In this document: positions 45,722 through 63,224 of the stretch, one piece after another
How the letters are laid out: each line of letters starts with the position of its first letter
Position numbering within the stretch: the stretch's first letter is position 1
Origin: Ciona savignyi
Lineage: Eukaryota > Chordata > Ascidiacea > Phlebobranchia > Cionidae
Reading direction: 5' to 3'
DNA length: 64,000 bases
NCBI GenBank assembly: GCA_000149265.1
Contig: CH003204.1
Location: 271,535 to 335,534 of the forward strand
Position numbers and translations under genes: made by a program
Notes under the pieces: model-generated
The model's database searches: none
Told to the model about the DNA's origin: nothing
Seen by the model: the letters and a program-made list of their open reading frames with translations, nothing else

Positions 45722-45737
45722 CCTTAGTCCACTAGAA

Positions 45738-45990
45738 TAGGATAGAATATTCATAATTATTCCCGTGAATAGTTAAACCAAGGGGTTTAACACACGGGCA
45801 ATCGTCAGATCACCTGCCGTCGGGTTACCGGAGCTATTGCAATGTGTTGTGAGTGATAAATAGAGTTATAGACATTCCTTCAATTTGGTAGAACCCATTA
45901 ATCCGCTGGGTTCAGGCAATGTCCGCGTGAAGTGCCTTGCCCAAGGACACAACCGATGAGCTAGAGGCCAGTTTCGTGCCTGTCAGACAC
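45738..45990 (-). repeat. SINE-B copy
   Basis: AGGATAGAATATTCATAATT, GGGTTACCGGAGCTATTGCA, TTTGGTAGAACCCATTAATC. Confidence 0.75.
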
Positions 45991-48988
45991 ATCGCTATAA
46001 AAATGTATATACAACTTGTGAGAAGACCTACATTTGTAAAATTTTAAATGCAATGTGCCGTCATACTGAGTACGTTTCTAAATGTGCCTTGATCGAAAAA
46101 GGGTTGCGAGACACTGCCCATTTCTAATCGGTATGATTTGCCATTGTCGGTTCCGAAGCGTGTTATTATATAAAATGTTTAAACTTTTGTCCTTTTTTCA
46201 TCATTCCATGTTTTTTTGATAATGCATTGAAGTTTTGTTTATTCCATAGATGCCAAGTGAATAACAAACGGTTTCTGTGAATGTTAATAATGAATCTTGC
46301 AGAAGAAGGGAAAGGCAACAAACTGCAAATCGTAGTGCAATAACGCATTTTATTATGATGGATATTAAACGATTTGTATTGTGTTTTTGATTAAACTTGT
46401 TTAAGATTTAAAATGTTTACAAGAATCATGAATCTTTGTCTTATGACAGCAACGTACAATAAACAGTAACCAGGCAAACTTTTTATATTATGGTTGAACT
46501 ATTATTTATTTTGTGCTCTGTTTTTGTATGTTTCGTTCATGCGTATTAATACTTCGATTAACTTGAATTTATTTTTTCATTTGATAACCGTAGATGTTGT
46601 GTATCTTTAGAGTTCTCTAGTATTACCATTTTGTTCCACTTCTAGCTGATGTTTTATTACCATCCAACCATCACTATTATATTTTATGTTTCCTTTAATT
46701 TAATTCTATTTAATTTAACATAAAGAATCAATTTCGAAGAAATATAAACTCTTATCCCTGACCCTTACAAATCTTGCCCAATTAAGTGAATTATTGTAAT
46801 GGCGGCTGCTGCATAAATCTTCCTTATATTAATTTTATTTATAGATAAGAGCAGGTGATGGTAGAATACCATGAATAGACTACTTCCATATTAATTTCGT
46901 TAAAACAAATCAACAAAACTTTCGAATTTTCACTTACAGAATAGTGTGCCTTAGGAATTTTAATATACTCTAAGGATAATTATATATATTGTTACTAAAC
47001 CTTTTAAAAAAGGGCAAAACTGGGGAGCACGCAATGAATTTTAGAAATTGGAAAGAGCACATCAATTTCACACAAACTACTATATATATTATATATATTT
47101 TTTGATCTGTTTAGGATTTTAAACGTGAAAAGGGTTGCAATTGTTTTTTATTAAATGGAAAGGGGTCGCAAGCTTTAAAGTTTGGAAAGCCACGTGATAA
47201 AACACTTGGTTTAAGCAATTGCGGTTTGGTGTCTTGCCCGTGTGCCCGAAAACACAACCTATCTATTGGTTGATTTCAATAACTCTGTTTAGCTGTCGGT
47301 ATAAGGTAAAACAAAACAAGCTGACCGAGTTTGAGTTATTTGATTACCTTTGTTAAAATCAACGCAACAGTTTATGTTATTAACAGAGTGTAGGCCTGCG
47401 TTAACGCGGTCTAATCATAATATTTAAATTGGAAAGTTAACCAAGTGTTAATGACCACTAATTGTAAACATATTTTGCCTGTATATTTTATGTTTCTGCA
47501 AGCAGAGGTACCTACCAAGTTATCTACATTAGCTAAATATGCTAGATGGCGAGCGCGAGGTGATCTGATGAATGGCCGTGTGTTAAACGCATGGTTTTCC
47601 CATTCACGGGGATGAACATGAATCTATCCTATCCTCTATCCTATCCTATAAAACATTTAAATATATCTTCGTCCAAATCTAAAGAGTGGTAACCTCTTAG
47701 TCATGGTGTTCTACTGAGTGTTTTGCTGAGTAACAATGGTGGTGATTACACAATGTTTGTTTGGTTGAAGCATCATGCGCTAGGTTACGAGCCGGTTTTC
47801 TTGTTTGGCTGTGTAGTTTTGTAACAGTGGAGCAGTGCTTCGTTAAAAAAGGTGTTTAATATTTTTAATTTAAAATTTGGAGGATTTTAAGTTTAGGTTG
47901 TAGCTCTAAGCTTCAAATTAAAATTGTAAAAATCTAAGTTCCCTGCGCCAGAATTTTGATTGACAACACTTTTTGGGAGGTCAGTTTGCATTTGAGAGAT
48001 AGCCAGGAAGAATTATTGGTTAAACGCCTAAGTACTAATTAAATGGTGTAGGCTTTGACGCCAGACGCTTTAATTCTAAGACACTATGTGTTGTTCAAAT
48101 GATCATACTACATATGTATAAATCCTAGTTAGTAGATGGCGCCAATGAGTTTTTTCCACACAGCTTTTTATTGTAGCGCGCGGGGGCGTTGCCACGGCCG
48201 TAAGCTTGTAAACTTTACAGTGGTGAAAAAGTCCTTAGGATCCGATTTGCTCCATATATTCTCAGACAAACCTCTAGATGCGGTAGAATAAGTTACAACA
48301 GGCACCTCAACGGAAATAAGTTATTTAAAACAGGCCTAACATTATAAGTGTAGGGTATAACTAAATAAAATTAATTTAAAAATAGGCATTATTAAATTAC
48401 TAATAATCATGTAGGTTACACAATAATCATTAATCTACGCCACGCTCCCCAATAATATTCGGTGAATATAGAGTTTCTATGGGGTGTTTATAAGCATTGT
48501 TTGTAGGAAATTTCCCCATTTTGCGGTGTTGTGTTTGCAACGCTTGAGTAGTTTGTTATGTAACTTTCTTTTCTTCTTTCATGCAAGTCTGTAATAAAAG
48601 GCGCATGATTCAGCCAGTTTTGACGAAGCAACCTATGGCGGTAGTTTAAAAACTGCTGGTACCATTTATGTATCAGCTAATGGGATTCTTTTCACTTGTT
48701 TAGTCTTACTATAGTGTGAATATCCTTTTTTTTTTATTAATAACCTATTTTTGTTCGATACCGCTTTTAAAAATGAATATTTTTCAGTACTTTACATAAA
48801 AGTGTGTTGACTTCTCTCAAGCATTAGAGAGGTACACAAAAGACCGAAAATAACAGAGCATGATAGCTTAAAGTAATCAGAAGTTTATTTGTAAAAATTG
48901 TATTTATTTTTATTACTAGATTCGACTTCCTAAATAAAAAGAAAGTTGTTCACTTGTTTGACTCTTAAGGAGTTCTCATAAAGATTAC

Positions 48989-53729
<4,741 letters not shown>

Positions 53730-54173
53730 TGCTATCACAACGCACGAAGCAGCTGCAGAGCCAAGAGCAATGGGGAAGGATGCGTCACGCAGTGACCTAC
53801 GGGAGGGTCGCACGTCGATTTATGGCTGTGAATGTTAACTGTTCAGTTTTTAGTTCTTATCTGTCACCCCTCAATTACTCATCTTCTTAATTCACCTTCT
53901 GTATTCAGTGATTTCTTTGTGCAATTGTGTCGCTTCTAATTGAATTTGTTGTGTAATAAAGTTTGTTCCTTCATTCCTGTGGTGGGTCGACCTTTGAACA
54001 AGAGATTTGAAGGCGTAAGCCACGCATTAAGTCCAAGTACTGTTGTTGCGGTTTAAAGTGCTTGACTCATCGCGAGCCTGCGTACGTGACGTCTCGCCTG
54101 CTGGAAATGGCGACGAGCACGTGACTTTGTTGTGAAATTCGTATCAGAAACCAGCATAGTAAATACAACAAAA
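53730..54173. other. HIF1AN 3' UTR and intergenic
   Basis: AATAAA at 53955-53960 should end the HIF1AN transcript. From 54060 the sequence becomes richer in CG with two CRE-like TGACGT/ACGTGAC cores, which may mark a promoter. Confidence 0.4.
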
Positions 54174-56658
54174 ATGGAGAGATTAATTCCAAAGGAATTC
54201 GCCTTCATTTATATAAAAACAGGTTAAAGTCCCTTAAAACAGCATCCTAAGCATAAAACGTACGTTGTTAGTTTGTTCTTTGTTTAATATTCAAGCCAAA
54301 ATAAATATTTTATACAAAACTGATTAAAAAATAATCCGACTTGGCGTCTTATGGTGGTATTCGAGACATAACATTACACAGTTAACCTGATGAAACGAAG
54401 TAAAGAATTGGCGACGACGCATCATTTACGTCCGCCATTTTACCATCGTTTTTACTGAAATCAGGAAAACGATTTTTCAAGGTGACATCATGGTCTTAAT
54501 GTCACAAATTCCTTATATAGCATTTTTGGGTAAAATTTTCTATCGTATACAGTATTACTAGTTATAATTCTCTATCGTTTAATATGTCTGTAAAGTTTTT
54601 CTTTTAATTTTTACTAATTCCGGTGACTAATGTTGCATATTTTACCGGGATTATAAATATTTTAGTATTAAAATAAAACTCCGAATTGCGTTATTTTTTT
54701 AGATGAAATTTTAGTTGGTTAATGAACATTACTTGGTCCAACGTGAAAATTCGTTATCTTTGAAATACGAGGTCTGGAAAAGACCTTTTTAGACGATTGG
54801 GTCATTTATTATGGAAGCAGTTTCGATTAGGTTTGTACTAAACAGTTGCCTTAACTTCGTAAAAACCGATTGTTGAAAACATGGCGGTAAGAGTACTGTT
54901 CGAAACGCAAGGAATCTTGTGAACAAAATGTTCTAAAATGCCATGGATATATCGCGATTTTGAAATGACCTATTTATCCTAAGCCTGGATTCGAATTATT
55001 TCTAAGGATACTTTCACGCCGTTATGATTGTATTAATCTCTTCAGTAAATGTTACTAAACAGTCGTGTTAAAAATAACCGCTAGTTCTATACACTTTAAT
55101 GACGCCCTTGTGAAAAAAGTACTTGTATATGATAGACTTCCCAATATGATCTATTTACATTTTTATATGAACTATTTAGCCTAGGCTTGGATTCGAATTT
55201 TTGTCAGGATAGTTTCACGCTGTTATGGTATTTAAGTATTCAGTAAATGTTACTAAACAACAGGCATGTTGAAAACAACTTATAGACTTGAATGACGTCT
55301 TTGTGATAAAATTACATCTAAACGATAGATTTCCCAAATCAAACGTAGCCAAGCCCGATAATTGGCATCTGCATTTATTCGATCGTATAAACATTACTTT
55401 TGTATGCGTACGTGACAAAGAGCATGGGCCGCTTCCCGCTGGTTTTAGCCAGCTTATACCGGAACGCCAGGGAAGAGGGATACTAGCATGATATATAAAA
55501 GCGCTTCATTGACCTAAATTCAGTACTACATGGGTTCCCGACATATTTTAACCAATATTACAAAGTGAAAACTCCTTTTTAGGGTTTAACAGCTGGGAAA
55601 TTATCGGGTACGTTTAAAACTCAACGAATTTAATTTCAAAGCGCTTTGGCATGCATGGTTTTCCAAGTTTCACGGACAATTTTATCATTTGTCCTATATA
55701 TCATTGCGAACGTGCGTACGAGTTAACGTCGAGTGATAAACTTGTTTTATCTGTGGTCTACGTGACTGGGAGAGCGAGCGCATGTTAGTGTTCCGACCGC
55801 GCAAATTGTGATCAAACAAAATACCTACGGTTCAAACGCCACCTAGAGTAAATGTTTACGCCGCACAATCCACATTTGTATCCCGGAATTTAACCTGTAA
55901 TGTCAGATCAATTGAATCAACATTTCAGCAATTTTGCAGCAAAAGGTTTGACGGCCGCGTCAGTTATATTTAATATTAAAATTTCTTTTCTTGACGTGTT
56001 TTAAGGATCGTTTGTTTTCCAGTATTTCCTTGTTTCTGTGTCGTGATTTGTTTCATTTGCTGTAATTTAATACTGAAAAAAAAAATCAACAAACTAAACT
56101 AAAACACAAATGATTTTAGGTTGAATAAACTAGTCGATTAATACACACACATTAATTTAAGTCAATTAGTACAATCGACCTTAAGTATGTTGTTCTTAAA
56201 TTATTATTTTAAATTCCGATGGACCGCCTGGGCAAATCTTAAAAATGTCATTATGAGAATTACCAAACATCGGTTTGTGTAAAGTTGATAAAGAGATTAG
56301 TATGTGTTGGGACAATGGCGAAGCATATAGACACGCCTATTTTAACCTTTTAAATAGGCGGAACAGTCATACGAGTATATTTGATGGTGCTCTATCGCCT
56401 CTAGCGGAATCTTACCTCGCCTATTGAAACCGTATCTTGAACCGACTGGTTAACGCTACTCATATCTATACCAATTCCTTAATAGATTTTATACAAAAGA
56501 ATACGGTCTTGGTTACGAGCCCATCATGCATTCAAAACTTTGGATCCAAAATATACCGCTTTGAAACAGCATCACTTTCCATCCATTACACGGACGAACA
56601 AGTCATCGCTTTGTATAAAGAATTTGCCGAAAAACTTAACCCAAATTGTATTAACTAA
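54174..56658 (+). CDS. Weak candidate for a two-exon small gene
   Basis: ATG at 54174 opens MERLIPKEFAFIYIKT up to a GTTAAA donor at 54223. A terminal exon at 56570-56658 continues in the matching phase with LSIHYTDEQVIALYKEFAEK and ends LNPNCIN-stop, with AATAAA overlapping the end (56658-56663). The product would be only 46 aa unless middle exons were missed. The acceptor has a poor pyrimidine tract and directly follows a SINE-A. No family was recognised. The phase match could be chance. Confidence 0.25.
56436..56550 (+). repeat. SINE-A copy
   Basis: ACCGACTGGTTAACGCTACT, ATACGGTCTTGGTTACGAGC, CCATCATGCATTCAAAACTT. Decayed. Confidence 0.6.
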
Positions 56659-56694
56659 ATAAAAAACAGGAAGTCGGTAAATTTGTTCCGGGAA

Positions 56695-59600
56695 TTAAAC
56701 GAATTTCTCTCCTTTGCCCAGCTTGCTCAAGTTTTCAAGGAAATGCTGTCGCCTCTTAACAACTCGGTTCTCGTTCCTGTTAATAAAGTGGAACTGATGA
56801 CAATAGGATACAGGATATTCCTTTTTCCATTGGCAATGCATTAACGCAGGAATGGCGATAAAACGCCGGTATTCGTGGAAATATCACGGGTTATAACAGC
56901 TATTAAAATGTGTGTGCTATTTAAATTTTTTAGGGTAAGTTAGCGTCGTTTTAAATATAATTATGTATATATGTATGTGTCGTACGGTCGTGTGGCCAAA
57001 TTGTAAACAAAACCGATGCATATGCAGAATTATACACAAAAACGGTCTTAGGAATGAGCTCACCCTGGGTTCGAACATAACGCAAATAAAAAAGAAAGAA
57101 ATAAAATATATATACATGTATGTGTTGCGTTAACTAATTTGCCACTCTACCATTTCATCGAGTTCAAGAAATGACCACGGAGTGCCACACGGGTTTTTGT
57201 CAAGGCACTTTGTGACCGAATGGATAGCAAGATTTACATACAAAATTTAGTATTACAAATACGGTTAAAGTGACAAGTTCTTTCAAGATCGAAACTAAGC
57301 CAGGATAAAAGTATAAAAAGCACCTTTCGGCGAAAGCGTCACTGACAGGTGTTGGATTTGTAACTCGGACAAGCGGACAGACAAACAGGGACGTTTTTTG
57401 TACGGTCGTGTGGCCGAATGGTTAGCGCGACCGACACATATACCGATTCATATATATAAAAACGGCCAAAGCGACGACCCCATCTTGGGATCGAAACTTG
57501 GGACGATAAAAAAACGACCGATACATATACAGAATTACATACAAAATACGGTAGTACCAACGAGCCCATACTGGGCCTGAAACTTAGCCCGTTAAAAAAT
57601 GAAAAAAAATAAATAAAAAGAACGGTGTTATTGAACGGTTGTGTGGTCGAATGGTTACCTCGACATATTCGTATATCGCTCGATATAAAAATTCTTTGTA
57701 AAGAGCCCATCATGGGTTCAAAACTTAGCCAGGTAGAAAAAAACGTTAAATTCTAACCCTAGAGTACACAACGTAACCAAGTTGTAATTCAGATTAAAGA
57801 ACAGTAGTGGCTAACCTGGGATAGGGTGGTGTGCAAAACGCAACATAAATGAAGCAAATCCCGATCCCCAAAGTTCCGATGCCGACCACTAGAGCACAGT
57901 ACCACGACGTGCCGTATGTCGACTCAAATCCGGGGTAGCTATCGTACAGAATTTGCTGGTGGACGTATTTGTTGACGTTCAGGGATAGTATGGTCGAAAC
58001 GACGAGAGCCAGGAGCGCTATAGAAGAGGATTTTTTTAGGTGCAAAAAAAAATATTAATTTTTAAGTATTTTTTTTTATTAATTAAAAAAAATTACGTTT
58101 TTTAAGTATTTTTTTCATTAATTAAAAAAAAAATTACTTTTTTTTTATCAATCGACATACCGGAGAGGGTAAGAAAAATAGCGGGTATGGCCGGTTTACT
58201 CAACCAACGGAATCCGATAATCGGTGGATCGAACAGCAGGAGCAAGACCTGAAACATACGCAGGTATAAAATGAACGGGTATACACAAGGCATGGGGAAA
58301 TACGTACCACTGCATACCCAGGGAAGAAGAGAAGCGCGTGACCCATGATAAGCAGGTAAATAATGCCGCTCGACGACCACCAGCACATAGAAGGGTCGGT
58401 CCCGCATTCTCCGTCCAAGCATTTGGTTACGATCTAAAGAGTGTGCTTACCGTCATAGTGTTTAGAATGTAGGCACGTATAGCTTTATCGTCGAATTTTA
58501 TCGAGTAAAAGGTGGGTGGAGGTTTAACTTTTAACACAGGTAGTTGTAGTTGGTTACGATATAATATTGTGTCTTGTTATGCTTGTTGTAGTGTTAAGTC
58601 AAGTTAAGTAATGTTGTGTAATGTTATGCCTCGCCATAAAGCACAAATTCGATTTATTTTTTTAATCGGTTTTTCATAACACATTTATTTTGGCTCGAAT
58701 ATGGGAAGATAAAAAAAAAATTACAACGTAAAATTTATGCTTTGATGCATACCGTAATACTATTTAGTATTGGGTGATTGGAATTAAAAATGGATAAAGT
58801 GGGGGGAGGGTTATAACAGGGGCGTTAGAGTATTTCCGATGTTCTTTTATCGGAACTACTGTTCTGTTAAACCAATTTAATCCCTAGTTTCAACCATCAT
58901 GGTTTCGAAACTTAGCTCGGTAAAAAACGTTGTTTTCCAACCTCAGAGTACATGATGCATCCTCCAACGTCAAGGTTTGGCCATATCAGCTCGCACACTT
59001 GATTTGCCCGGAAACCGAACAAAATTTTGGTGAGGTTGGTTGAATTTTGAAGGTCAAATAAACTTGCTTGTACCTCTGGAAGCGCCAAGAAGGGCTCTGA
59101 CCTGGCCTAAACGTTGGGAAAGGGGGTCGCAACGTATATAAGTTTAAAATCCAATAATAAACATTAAAAGTAAATGCGAAATGCTGCGTTTAGTTCGATC
59201 CAATTTGTAGGCCTAATTTGTATCATTTATCTTTGAGGATATTGTCCGACCAAATATAGCTTAGTTGGTTAGTGCTCAAGCATGTGCCGAAGGGTTACAG
59301 ATTCAACACCAGGCAAAGCAGGGAGTGGACGTTGTCTGAACCTAGTAGATTAATGGGTGTTTCAATTTGAAGGAACGTCTCAATCATACACAACATACTA
59401 CAATGGCTTCGGTAATCCGACGTGGCCGCGAGGTGATCTGACGATTACGCGTCCGATACCACTCATACGTTTTTTCCATTCACTAGGATAAACATGAATA
59501 TCCTATCACAGAAGTTAGTGGCTGCAAAATTTAATAAAGCAAAATATCTCTGTACAACACCTTTTTTAGCGTAGCTCCTTTGAAATCCGAGGTAAACAAC

Positions 59601-60245
59601 GTTTCATTTTTATAAAACGTGTTGAAGTGTGGGTTGCATTGAATGCGATCGGGAGCGGTAAGCGCAGCTGACGTGTTGAGGGTTATTGGGCCATGCAGCA
59701 ACATCTCGATTGGAAACAACAGCCGCAGATGGTTGTTCACCACCGCCGAGAACACATTTGGAGTGGCCCAAATCAAGAGAATCTGTAGAAAGAAATGATA
59801 AGTTTCCCCAAATTAATAGAATTTTCTGGTAAATTCCATAGTTTCAGGTGAACTTTAAATTGCAATAGCCCAGTTACTGACCCAAAACTTTGGCATAACC
59901 AACGGCACAAAACGGTGTCGGGATTATTCTCCATAATATATCCGTCCATTTTTGTAGCCGCGCGTTATTCAGCCGAAAAACTATCTGATTGCTAGAGGAA
60001 GATTGTACGCTTAAGTAAGGCACATGGACGTCTGTATCCAGTTGATTAATTGAAAACTGTAGCAATGTCTTCAACGCTTTAAAAAAACTGCTGTAAGCCG
60101 ACTTTCTAATGCAATGTAACAAAAGTAAAATTATAGGTTATTCATTTATCTGGTACACGAATAAAAAAAGCGAGGCACTTACGGCTGAAAACGCTGCCCA
60201 CAAGTCAACTTTTTGGTAAGCCTTTAGTTTCTTGAAGCTTGGCAT
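56695..60245 (-). CDS. Four-transmembrane protein of unknown family, 6 exons
   Basis: Exons: 60245-60183, 59782-59561, 58433-58308, 58248-58161, 58017-57816 and 56776-56695, phases all consistent, 260 aa. Helix 1 (AAFSAILLIWATPNVFSAV) straddles the first intron. A first loop of about 75 residues has NTS and NET glycosylation sequons and several Cys (KCLDGECGTDPSMCWW). Helix 2 is IIYLLIMGHALLFFPGYAVV. Helix 3 is IPAIFLTLSGALLALVVST. A short loop YDSYPGFESTYGTSWY precedes helix 4 (CALVVGIGTLGIGICFIYV). The tail is basic (VVKRRQHFLENLSK) and presumably cytosolic. The topology resembles claudin/PMP22/clarin-like proteins, but their sequence signatures were not seen. I do not recognise it. The consistency of six splice joins makes the gene itself solid. 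Confidence 0.75.
56983..57098 (+). repeat. SINE-A copy
   Basis: GTACGGTCGTGTGGCCAAAT, AACGGTCTTAGGAATGAGCT, CTGGGTTCGAACATAACG, A-rich end. Confidence 0.7.
57398..57742 (+). repeat. Three SINE-A copies in series
   Basis: A full copy at 57398-57512 (GTACGGTCGTGTGGCCGAAT). A headless copy follows at 57513-57600 (GACCGATACATATACAGAAT). A third lies at 57632-57742 (GAACGGTTGTGTGGTCGAAT). All are in the last intron of the four-TM gene. Confidence 0.75.
59240..59512 (+). repeat. SINE-B copy
   Basis: GTCCGACCAAATATAGCTTA, GTCTGAACCTAGTAGATTAA, GGATAAACATGAATATCCTA. Located in intron 2 of the four-TM gene. Confidence 0.75.
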
Positions 60246-61743
60246 TGCAAATTCTTCAATTTCCCCCTACAATTTTTGCGTTTTAACTAACAGCCGACCA
60301 CTGGCTGATCGGCAACACTCCAGTAAATACAAAAATGAAGCTACAAAACCATTTTGTGATATATGATGAAACAATACTCCATTTGTAGTCAATCTTGAAT
60401 TTAAATTTAGTTTTTATATAATTTCTATTATTATGTCATAAAATCGGATTGTTGTGTTGTGTGACAGCTGTTTTTTTTAGGAAAAAATACTGTGTTCTCA
60501 AATAATTTTTAACTATTATATTTTTCAGCAAACTATAAAATATAATAAAACATGATGTGGTCTATTAACCGCAAAATTTAATTTTTTGTTTAATCAAATA
60601 ATAATCGTTTAATTTTTAACAAATAAAGTTTAATTTACGTTCACATTATAGTATTGTCCACACTTAAAAAAAATTCGTGGCAACACAGTGTTATTGCCAC
60701 GTCTGGTTTTGCGTTGGCCACTGTCTAAATTACAAATACATTTTTGCAAGTGAATGCTGTAAAGACAAGACAGGCAGCCTTGAGTAAAAAATGTTTACAT
60801 AAAAACAAACTTGAGCTAACCTATTTTATACACTTACTAATAATTTAAAATTGCAACACGGGATGGTTTTGTTAATTCCAGCCGCTTGGCTCTGACGTAA
60901 AAAGCGTTGGCAGTCTTCAGACAGCGGAAAGGTTGTGGATTCTAAACCAGCCGCTGGTTAGATGCTTGTTCTTTGCAAAGTCCAGAATTGGACCTCAAAT
61001 CAGTTTATTAAAGGGTTCTACTTACACTGAGTCGCCATAAGCATTTTAACACTAGTAATATCTTGTTGGACTCTGCGATTACCTCTTGCGCACATGTGTT
61101 TTTACGGTACCTCTAAATACTTCAGGACCGCTTGGATCGCATGGAGCGCTTAAATCGCTTGGATCGCTTATTATACTTCGTAATTACAAAAGGAATGATA
61201 TGTTAGGGTTGGGGTTAAAGTTAGTTCTGGTGTTAATTTAGAGGTACCTGTGTTTTTACATGGAATAAAACTTTAATTTCTTAATTTAAATTTATATCTT
61301 GGCCAGAAGTGTAATCCACTTTGAACAATTTATATGATTATTGTTTGATAATGCGATAACTTGTAAGGAAAATTCGATAGTTGGAAGATTTATCACTATT
61401 ACTGTAATAAAACTCGTGCCCAAGGTCTAGTTTCCAAAACTATTGCAGTATGTAAATGTGAGGACCACAATAACTGAAATTGCTCCGCCACATAAAAGTT
61501 TAAGCGAACACTTGAATATCTGTAGACGAGTAAAAGTATAAAAGTTAAATTCAATCTAGTGATAATGAAATGTGTATTCTACTATAATTGACTACTTCAG
61601 TATTTGAAGCAGGGTAGTATTAAAGCCGTTTAATCAGGCGCAGTAGAACTATATCCGGTACTTTGAAAATAAAGATGCTTATAATATTTCCTAATTTTCA
61701 CTTTATCAAGGCATTTTTGCTATTGTTTTTATTGAAATAAGAA
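60246..61743. promoter_or_regulatory. Upstream region of divergent four-TM and SEC31 genes
   Basis: No exon was seen. A decayed SINE-B head fragment lies at about 60890-60990. A foldback-like stretch with GGATCGCATGGAGCGCTTAA and GGTACCTCTAA/TTAGAGGTACC ends lies at about 61105-61250. Promoters of both genes are expected here. Confidence 0.45.
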
Positions 61744-63224
61744 ATGGTGAAAATAAAACAAGTCAATGTGGCTGCGAACTATGCATGGAGTCCAGCAGAA
61801 AACCACCCAGTCTATATCGCTGCTGGTACCGCAGCCCAGCAACTCGATGCGACGTTTAGCTCCAACGCAAAACTTGAACTTTATGCTGTGGATATGGCAG
61901 ATGAAAGCTACACAGTGAAGTGTGCCGGAACAATAGAAACAGAAAATCGGTAATCATAATTTTTTATTTGGATGCCTTTAATTGCTACAGGATCGCTTGG
62001 AACGCTTGGACCAAGCAGTTGGAGCACTCTCCAACCATTCAAGCCCTCCCAAGTGTTTCTGTAGTTATTAGAGGTACGGTTGAGAATACTATCCTGTCAT
62101 TGTCTCTGGCAAGAAATTATCATAAAACCAATCACTAATTCGGTCACCTACATTTTTATCTCCTGATCTATGGGTGAATGCACATAATAGATTTTTCTCT
62201 TGCCTGTCTATGTATTAATGTTAAATTAATTGACTTCCATTATACGGTTTTCTTTTTTAAAAGTATCCACTAGATGTATTCCCAAAATTTGTAAGATCTA
62301 ACTTTATTTTTACTAAACTGAATAAAATATATTAAACTAAATTTTTACTAACTAAAAAATAAAATAGACTTAAACGTAAACGAAACTTAATTTTTAGTTC
62401 ACAATAAAAACATTTGTATTAAAGATTCCAGAAAGTTGTGTGGGGTAGCAACTACACTGATGGAGCTCATACAAGTGGGTTGATTGTCTGCGGCACAGAC
62501 AAGGGAAATATTGAAATATACAACCCGGAAAAAATACTCGAAAATGAAGCTGACTGTGTACTCACTACATCAAAACATACTGGCCCAGTTCGGTCACTTG
62601 ATTTTAACAATTTCCAGGTAAATATCTACTTTTCCGACTAATTAGTCTGGTGGATTAGTGCATTGCATTTCAGTCAAAGGCCCTTAACAGACAATGCATG
62701 AATCCAATGGATTAATTGGTTCTGCTAAATTGAAGTACAATACAGCTTGGGTAACCTGACTCTGGCGTGAGGTGATCTGACTTTGTTTTAACCCCCTTAG
62801 TTTTCCCATTCGCGGGTATAAACATGAATATCCTATCTTATTGTAGGCTATGGTTATGTGTTGGTAATTCTTTAAATTTACTCAAGTATAACATTTCTAA
62901 CTTCAATACTAGTTTTGTTTCCACAAGTTTGTAATTTACATATTAAAAAACTATATAAAGATGTATTGGTTTACCGATATGTAAAAAAATGTTAACACCA
63001 GATCCTCAAAATGTTAAGCCAGAGTCTCCATTTTTTGTATTTTTACGTCTAATTGTGTACTTGAACTCAAAATTTTACTACTTCTGCAGAAAAATTTATT
63101 CGCTTCTGGTGCAAATGACAGCGAAATATTCATCTGGGATTTGAAGAACCCAACCAACCCAATGACCCCTGGTGCAAAGACCCAGCCGACCTCTGCTGTT
63201 GGGGCTCTTGCATGGAACAAACAG
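61744..63224 (+). CDS. SEC31A: SEC31 (COPII outer coat), first three coding exons; gene continues past the window
   Basis: Exons 61744-61949, 62425-62617 and 63090-63224 encode the first 178 residues, ending at a GT donor. They cover the start of the N-terminal WD40 propeller: AWSPAENHPVYIAAGT, AQQLDATFSSNAKLELY, then GLIVCGTDKGNIEIYNP, SKHTGPVRSLDFNNFQ, FASGANDSEIFIWDL and MTPGAKTQP, all close to animal SEC31. SEC31 pairs with SEC13 to form the cage of COPII vesicles at ER exit sites. The second-exon acceptor at 62424 was chosen over one at 62431 because only it keeps the WGSNY frame. The alpha-solenoid and Pro-rich parts (most of roughly 1,200 residues) lie beyond the right edge, and no further exon was seen before 64000. 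One gene serves for SEC31A/B. Confidence 0.93.
62645..62845 (+). repeat. SINE-B copy
   Basis: GGATTAGTGCATTGCATTTC, ATGAATCCAATGGATTAATT, GGTATAAACATGAATATCCT. Located in SEC31 intron 2. Confidence 0.7.

Larger units (their letters stand above)
44248..48988. other. 4.7-kb gap between divergent receptor and HIF1AN genes
   Basis: No exon passed scrutiny. It holds a reverse SINE-A (44890-45007), a hAT-like MITE (45441-45721) with a fragment at about 46000-46115, a reverse SINE-B (45738-45990), a SINE-B tail (47545-47650) and long AT-rich stretches. Promoters of both flanking genes are expected at its ends. The 47-48.9 kb part contains no recognisable element. Confidence 0.5.

Noticed and set aside
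46166..46348. 60-codon minus-strand open frame in the 4.7-kb gap
   Set aside because: It has no splice context, domain or neighbour support.
59874..60122. 82-codon minus-strand open frame in intron 1 of the four-TM gene
   Set aside because: Its possible acceptor needs phase 2, but exon 1 ends in phase 0 and joins exon 2 directly in phase 0. A cassette exon would break the frame.
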